Assembly (NCBI GenBank): GCA_000403945.1 | Contig: APFI01000091.1 | Coordinates: 1 to 9,149 of the forward strand | Direction of reading: 5' to 3' | Length of the DNA: 9,149 bases | From: Desulfovibrio sp. Dsv1 | GTDB taxonomy: Bacteria > Desulfobacterota > Desulfovibrionia > Desulfovibrionales > Desulfovibrionaceae | Part shown: positions 5,632 to 9,149 of the stretch, in pieces | Position numbering within the stretch: position 1 is the first letter of the stretch | How the letters are laid out: each line of letters opens with the position of its first letter | Notes under the pieces: generated by a model | Databases searched by the model: none | Told to the model about the DNA's origin: nothing | Seen by the model: only the letters and a program-made list of their open reading frames with translations | Translations under genes and position numbers: made by a program

Positions 5632-5885
5632 CGCCCATGCGGGCCACATGCTGAATTCTGGTCGCCAGCCCGGCCATGAAATCAGGATCGCATTCGCAGA
5701 GTTCCTTGACCTTTTCGGTGGAAAAGGGAATCTCTTCCCCCTCCATGTCCGTGAATCCCTGCCAGCCTGCCAGCCCCTTTTGCAGCAGCTTCACCACCGC
5801 ATAAATCCGCTATTGCCGCGTCAGCACCGGCCTCCTTCAAGGCATCCTGCTGTACCTGCCGGCGCATTGGTGACGCAGACGAAAG
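5627..5885 (-). pseudogene. Probable phage tail-assembly protein remnant
   Basis: Two minus-strand frames together resemble a small phage tail-assembly protein. In one frame (about 5885-5805) SASPMRRQVQQDALKEAGAD is read. In the other (about 5809-5627) RIYAVVKLLQKGLAGWQGFT is followed by an acidic turn, EEIPFSTEKVKELCECDPDF and ATRIQHVARMGEL. The pattern of a Trp-x-Gly-Phe turn, a P-F-S/T-x-E segment, an acidic helix and a closing I-x-x-x-A helix is what I recall from tail-assembly chaperone-like proteins of tailed phages; no search was possible. A frame shift near 5805-5815 and an in-frame TAG upstream show decay. The last residues run straight into the IS3 transposase remnant. Identity is tentative; that it is not part of the transposase is much clearer, because IS3 OrfB has no such sequence there. 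Confidence 0.45.
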
Positions 5886-5915
5886 TCAAAAAAACAAGGG
5901 GGTTTCCTAGTGCCG

Positions 5916-5944
5916 TTGCCGTCGGCATGCTTTACGGCTATGCT
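5916..5944 (+). promoter_or_regulatory. Candidate promoter of the acid phosphatase gene
   Basis: TTGCCG (5916-5921) and TATGCT (5939-5944) are separated by 17 bases. Each hexamer matches the sigma-70 consensus at 4 of 6 positions, and the -10 lies 27 bases before the phosphatase ATG. Nothing similar with better spacing was seen in this short gap. Confidence 0.4.
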
Positions 5945-5971
5945 GTTTCGGCAGCACTGAGGAGAGATATC

Positions 5972-7402
5972 ATGCGCACCCTGTATCTATTTTTTTTCAG
6001 CCTGGTCTGCGCCGTCTTCATGGCTTCCCCGGCCGGCAGCGCCGTTGCGGACGACGGTGCCCGGCTGCTCAAGATAGTGGCCCTTTCCCGGCACGGGGTA
6101 CGTTCGCCCACGCAGGAACTGGAAACACTTTCTCTCTGGAGCGAGCGCCCCTGGCCGCACTGGCCGGTGGAATGCGGCCATCTGACGCCGCGCGGCGCCC
6201 GGCTGGTCGGCGCCATGTGGACGGATCTGCGTGGTGTGCTGCTCAATTACGGTCTGCTGCCGGACGCGGCCTGCCCTCCGCCGGGCGCGATTTTCGTGCG
6301 CGCGGACACTGACCAGCGTGCCAGGGCTACGGCACGGGCCCTGCTGAATGGCTTGGCCCCGGACTGCACCCAGGGCTACGCTGCGGCCGACGCCAAACCC
6401 GATCCTCTCTTTCACCCGGTCAAGGCTGGCCTGTACGCTTTTGATCCCGCAGCTGCGGCCATGAATGTTCTGGGCATGGCTGGCGGCGATCTGGCCCGTC
6501 TTCAAGAGGATCTCGCCGGCCCGCTGGCCCTCATTGACCAGTTGATCGCGCCGCCTTCACCGGACTTGTGCAGTCGTTTCGACCTGCCGCTGCGGTGCCG
6601 CCTTTCAGATATCCCCCCTTCCGTGAGCGTTTCGCCGGAAGGCCGCAGTGTGGACCTTACGGGCGGTCTGGGCATCGCTTCCAGCCTGGCGGAGATCTTT
6701 CTGCTGGAATACGGACAATGGCCCGGCAGCCCCGCCGGTTGGGGGCAGGTGGACGGCGCAACCCTGAACCAGATGCTGTCCGTGCACAGCCGCGTCTTCA
6801 ATGTGGTCAACCGCGCCCCGCTGGTGGCTTGGGCGCGCGGTTCTTCCCTGCTCACGGAAATGTCTGCCGCTCTCACGGGCACGCACTATGACCAGCGCCT
6901 CAACGCGGCCTCGCTGGTAGTCTTCGTGGGGCACGACACCAATGTCGCCCATCTGGGGGCTCTGCTGGGCGTCAACTGGCGGGCCAAGGGTTACCCGCCC
7001 AACTATATTCCCCCGGCGGGCGTTCTGTTCTTGGAACTCTGGGGCCGGGGCGACAGACGCGAAGTGCGGGCGCGCTTTTACGCACAGCCGCCTGAGGTCC
7101 TGCATGCGCCTTTTGCCGAAGAAAAAATTCCGTTTCCCGGTGTTCCGCACAGACGGGAAGACGTGACGGGCCCGGCCCAGTCACAGGACGTCCGGAGCGG
7201 ATTTCTGGCCAGAGAGGGGTCCTCTGCCGATCCCCGTCTGCACGCGCCGGCGGCTGCGGAGGTTTCCGCTCCGCCGGTGGTGGGCGCGGCCCGCTTTGAG
7301 CTTGCCGACTTCCAGCAACTGGTGCGTGAAAAAACAGCGGGCGCGCCGCTGGCCCCCCAGCAGGTTCCCTGGCTGCATCCGGGCAGGGAAATTCGGAAAT
7401 AG
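5972..7402 (+). CDS. Periplasmic histidine acid phosphatase (AppA phytase-like)
   Basis: Predicted to hydrolyse phosphomonoesters, possibly phytate or sugar phosphates, in the periplasm. The 476-residue product begins with a signal peptide (hydrophobic residues 4-18, likely cut near AGSA, 21-24). The active-site motif RHGVRSP is at residues 40-46, with His41 the phosphate acceptor. The second signature, GHDTN (320-324), supplies the Asp322 proton donor. The order WPVECGHLTPRG, ADTDQRARAT, APDC, DPLFHP, LTGGLGIASSLAEIFLLEY and WGQV follows E. coli AppA closely. A cysteine pair (C200, C209) matches one AppA disulfide, but the AppA C-terminal cysteines are absent. About 45 residues rich in Ala, Pro and charge (near 385-437) are inserted before the final helix, making it longer than AppA (432). 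The ATG at 5972 has GAGGAG about 7 bases upstream; the frame open to 5495 is a shadow of the IS remnant. Substrate is not determined. Confidence 0.92.
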   Translation: MRTLYLFFFSLVCAVFMASPAGSAVADDGARLLKIVALSRHGVRSPTQELETLSLWSERPWPHWPVECGHLTPRGARLVGAMWTDLRGVLLNYGLLPDAACPPPGAIFVRADTDQRARATARALLNGLAPDCTQGYAAADAKPDPLFHPVKAGLYAFDPAAAAMNVLGMAGGDLARLQEDLAGPLALIDQLIAPPSPDLCSRFDLPLRCRLSDIPPSVSVSPEGRSVDLTGGLGIASSLAEIFLLEYGQWPGSPAGWGQVDGATLNQMLSVHSRVFNVVNRAPLVAWARGSSLLTEMSAALTGTHYDQRLNAASLVVFVGHDTNVAHLGALLGVNWRAKGYPPNYIPPAGVLFLELWGRGDRREVRARFYAQPPEVLHAPFAEEKIPFPGVPHRREDVTGPAQSQDVRSGFLAREGSSADPRLHAPAAAEVSAPPVVGAARFELADFQQLVREKTAGAPLAPQQVPWLHPGREIRK

Positions 7403-7409
7403 AACGTCG

Positions 7410-7447
7410 CGGGACGGGCGTTGCGCCAATGTCGGCTGTCCCGTTTT
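7410..7447 (+). terminator. Terminator after the acid phosphatase
   Basis: CGGGAC (7410-7415) pairs with GTCCCG (7438-7443). The stem can extend by one G-T and one G-C pair and is followed by TTTT. The loop is large (about 18 bases), so this is a moderate candidate. It lies 8 bp after the phosphatase stop. Confidence 0.5.
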
Positions 7448-7494
7448 AATGGACGCGGCGTTGCGTTTTCCTCCCGCTGGACAGTTGTTCAGTT

Positions 7495-7523
7495 TTGACG
7501 TATAATATAAATTATATTAAAGT
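7495..7523 (+). promoter_or_regulatory. Promoter candidate with internal 17-bp palindrome
   Basis: TTGACG (7495-7500, 5 of 6 consensus) and TAAAGT (7518-7523, 4 of 6) are spaced by exactly 17 bases. The spacer is almost entirely a perfect inverted repeat, TAATATAA-A-TTATATTA (7503-7519), which also touches the -10. Such a site inside a promoter suggests control by a repressor, but A/T-rich promoters can be palindromic by chance. Confidence 0.5.
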
Positions 7524-7536
7524 ATTCGAGAAACGT

Positions 7537-7554
7537 TTGTGAAAAAAATCATAG
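7537..7554 (+). promoter_or_regulatory. CRP/FNR-family (HcpR-like) binding-site candidate
   Basis: TTGTGA-N6-TCATAG matches the CRP/HcpR-type consensus TTGTGA-N6-TCACAA at 10 of 12 fixed positions. HcpR controls nitrosative-stress and sulfate-reduction genes in Desulfovibrio species. The site lies just downstream of the promoter above, a position that would fit repression. The spacer is all A, so chance similarity is possible. Confidence 0.3.
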
Positions 7555-7880
7555 GTGTTGCGGACCTGATATTCCAGATTGTGTATTCAATCAATAAATA
7601 TCAGCAAGACATAACAACGCCGCATAGAAGAAATGTCCTACACTACAGTATTGCAACAAAGCAGTCCATTGGTGGAACGTCAAGCGTACTTCCGGATACG
7701 CACTGCTGGTACTGGTAGCGACTCTTTCGTTTGAGATGCCTGCTGTACATCTCTTTTACGCATTCGATAGGTTTTATACATTTTGATTAATGATATCGCT
7801 TTACATTTATGAACATTGTTGCAGTTTTGGATAGAATCATGAGTATCCAACGCACCGTACACATAAACCAGGAGCTTAAA

Positions 7881-8993
7881 ATGACCACTGTTTTCGGAGA
7901 ATTGGATCATGTCCTGCTGATGGCTCCCGGCCCCAGCCCCGTCGCCCTCAATGTGCTCAAGGCCATGAGCATTCCGACGCTGGGGCATCTTGATCCCGAC
8001 TGCATCAAAGTCATGGACGCCATGCAGGAACAGCTGCGCGCCGTGTGCAAAACCAAGAATGCCGTGACGTTCCCCATTTCCGGCACGGGCTCCGCCGGCA
8101 TGGAAGCCACCTTTGTCAACTTGGTGGAACGCGGCGACGACGTGCTGATAGTCAACAACGGCGTGTTCTGTTCGCGCATGGTGGAAGTGGCCAGTCGGCT
8201 GGGCGCGCAGGTGGATGTGGCGGAATGCCCCTGGGGTCAGCCTATTGATCCCGCCGCCGTCAAGGCCATGCTGGACAAAAAACATTACAAGATTCTGGCC
8301 GCCGTGCACGCTGAAACCTCCACCGGCATCAACAACCCCATCGCCGCCATCGGCGAGCTGGTCAAAAACAGCGACACCCTTTATCTGGTGGACAGCGTGG
8401 CCGGTCTTGGCGGCGTGGACATGCGCGTGGACGAATGGGGCATCGACGCCTTTTACAGCGGCTCGCAGAAGTGCCTCTCCGTGCCTCCGGGGCTGGCTCC
8501 CGCGTCCTTCTCCGACGCGGCCATGGAGGCCATTGCCAAGCGCAAAACCAAGGTGCCCAACTGGAACATGGACGTCTCCCTGATCCGCAAGTACTGGGAA
8601 GGTTCGCCGCGCGTATACCATCACACCGCGCCCATCAACATGTACTATGCCCTGCATCAGGCCTTGGATAACCTGCTGACCGAAGGGCTGGACACCGCCT
8701 TCGCCCGCCACACGGCCATGCATCAGCGTCTGAACGACAGTCTGGCCAAACTGGGCTTCACCCCCTTCGTCAGGGAAGGCGGCGCCCCGCAGATCAACCT
8801 GTACCTGCCGCCCGCAGGTGTGGACGCCAACGCCCTGCGCGCCTGCCTGCGCAAGGAGCACAAGATCGAAGTGGCTGGAGGCCTCGGCGATCTGGCCGGC
8901 AAGGTCATCCGCGTGGGCGTCATGGGCGAGGGCGCGCGCGAAGAACCCATCGACCGCCTGATTAACGCCGTCAAGGCCTGCCTGAACAAGTAA
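7881..8993 (+). CDS. Class V PLP aminotransferase, alanine/serine-glyoxylate type
   Basis: Predicted PLP enzyme that moves an amino group from alanine or serine to a 2-oxo acid such as glyoxylate. The 370-residue length fits the family (about 360-400). The N-terminus has the typical PGPSPV (residues 16-21) and GHLDPD (35-40). SGTGSAGMEA (67-76) binds the PLP phosphate, HAETSTG (143-149) lies near the cofactor, Asp171 in LVDSVAGLGG should pair with the pyridine nitrogen, Lys197 in SGSQKCL is the Schiff-base lysine, and Arg344 in IRVGVMG should hold the substrate carboxylate. All key residues are present. The frame is open from 7809, but the ATG at 7881 has AGGAG 6 bases upstream and fits the family start. 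The gene is monocistronic, with a strong terminator 20 bp after its stop. Related class V enzymes (ureidoglycine- or phosphonate-linked) look similar, so the exact substrates are open. Confidence 0.93.
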   Translation: MTTVFGELDHVLLMAPGPSPVALNVLKAMSIPTLGHLDPDCIKVMDAMQEQLRAVCKTKNAVTFPISGTGSAGMEATFVNLVERGDDVLIVNNGVFCSRMVEVASRLGAQVDVAECPWGQPIDPAAVKAMLDKKHYKILAAVHAETSTGINNPIAAIGELVKNSDTLYLVDSVAGLGGVDMRVDEWGIDAFYSGSQKCLSVPPGLAPASFSDAAMEAIAKRKTKVPNWNMDVSLIRKYWEGSPRVYHHTAPINMYYALHQALDNLLTEGLDTAFARHTAMHQRLNDSLAKLGFTPFVREGGAPQINLYLPPAGVDANALRACLRKEHKIEVAGGLGDLAGKVIRVGVMGEGAREEPIDRLINAVKACLNK

Positions 8994-9013
8994 TATCCGG
9001 CTTTTCAGTGGAC

Positions 9014-9055
9014 AAAGCGGCGGCATCGTCATGATGCCGCCGCTTTCATTTTTTT
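9014..9055 (+). terminator. Strong intrinsic terminator after the aminotransferase
   Basis: AAAGCGGCGGCATC (9014-9027) pairs perfectly with GATGCCGCCGCTTT (9033-9046) around a 5-base loop, giving a 14-bp GC-rich stem. CA and then seven T follow. This is a textbook Rho-independent terminator. Confidence 0.93.
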
Positions 9056-9149
9056 GGCAGAATGCGGTCCGGCTTCCTTGGCCGAAGCGCAGCCCGTGAA
9101 CAGCATGCCCTTCGCAAGCTGGCACTGCATGCGGGAGTGTACCCCCCCC

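Larger units (their letters stand above)
7448..7880 (+). other. Long leader region before the aminotransferase
   Basis: These 433 bases hold no convincing gene. They contain a promoter candidate (7495-7523), an A/T palindrome within it and a CRP/HcpR-like site (7537-7554). A second weak promoter candidate, TTTACG (7755-7760) with TACATT (7777-7782) at 16-base spacing, lies nearer the gene. A 33-codon frame at 7633-7734 with a poor ribosome site is not supported as a gene. The sequence from about 7495 is much more A/T-rich than the genes on either side. No known riboswitch core was recognised. Confidence 0.5.

Noticed and set aside
5495..5971. 159-residue N-terminal extension of the acid phosphatase
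   Set aside because: It covers the antisense of the IS3 and phage remnants. A signal peptide and GAGGAG mark the true start at 5972.
7633..7734. 33-residue open frame in the aminotransferase leader
   Set aside because: Only a weak AGAAG precedes it, and the peptide has no attenuator-like codon run or known motif.
7680..9125. 481-codon minus-strand frame opposite the aminotransferase
   Set aside because: It is His/Gly-rich antisense of a gene with all catalytic residues, and it crosses the strong terminator.
9029..9149. Partial minus-strand frame entering from the right edge, reading KGMLFTGCASAKEAG
   Set aside because: LFTGC resembles a lipobox, but the frame is only 39 codons in the window, its stop lies inside the terminator stem, and no family is recognised.
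1..9149. CRISPR arrays, tRNA or rRNA genes, complete IS elements, defence systems beyond the toxin-antitoxin pair
   Set aside because: No repeat-spacer pattern, cloverleaf, rRNA signature, paired terminal repeats or other defence genes were seen on either strand.

Overview
The window looks like chromosomal DNA from a GC-rich Gram-negative anaerobe, most plausibly a Desulfovibrionaceae member (Desulfovibrio or a relative). That placement is inference. It rests on the short, cysteine-tailed N-acetylglutamate synthase beside an ornithine carbamoyltransferase, on high-GC third positions in the flanking genes, on several outer-membrane-type lipoproteins, and on a CRP/HcpR-like site. No rRNA or other phylogenetic marker is present.

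Layout. (1) 1-1682, minus strand: two arginine biosynthesis genes, a GNAT-type N-acetylglutamate synthase (1134-1682) followed by ornithine carbamoyltransferase (1-1023). (2) 1763-2483, minus: the decayed 5' part of a membrane sensor gene with a Cache-like periplasmic domain. It is frameshifted and has lost any output domain. (3) 2484-2956: about 470 bp with no convincing gene. (4) 2957-4437, minus: a compact three-gene lipoprotein operon. A BamE/SmpA-like lipoprotein comes first, then two lipoproteins that are paralogues of each other and are joined by a 4-bp ATGA overlap. (5) 4555-5224, plus: an orphan terminator, a 16-bp palindrome at a promoter, and a toxin-first RelE/ParE-type toxin-antitoxin pair whose genes overlap by 8 bp. 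(6) 5273-5885, minus: mobile-element debris, consisting of the 3' half of an IS3-family transposase joined in frame to what looks like a phage tail-protein fragment. (7) 5972-7402, plus: a secreted histidine acid phosphatase related to AppA phytase. (8) 7881-8993, plus: a class V PLP aminotransferase of the alanine/serine-glyoxylate type, with a long leader and a strong terminator at 9014-9055.

The flanking metabolic genes look like ordinary chromosomal genes. The middle (about 1.76-5.9 kb) is an accessory segment: decayed sensor, AT-richer lipoprotein operon, addiction module, IS and phage relics. The most interesting unexplained unit is the lipoprotein trio, which looks like a co-translated envelope complex of unknown function. 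The most informative relic is the phage/IS chimeric reading frame. I found no CRISPR array, tRNA, rRNA or complete mobile element.
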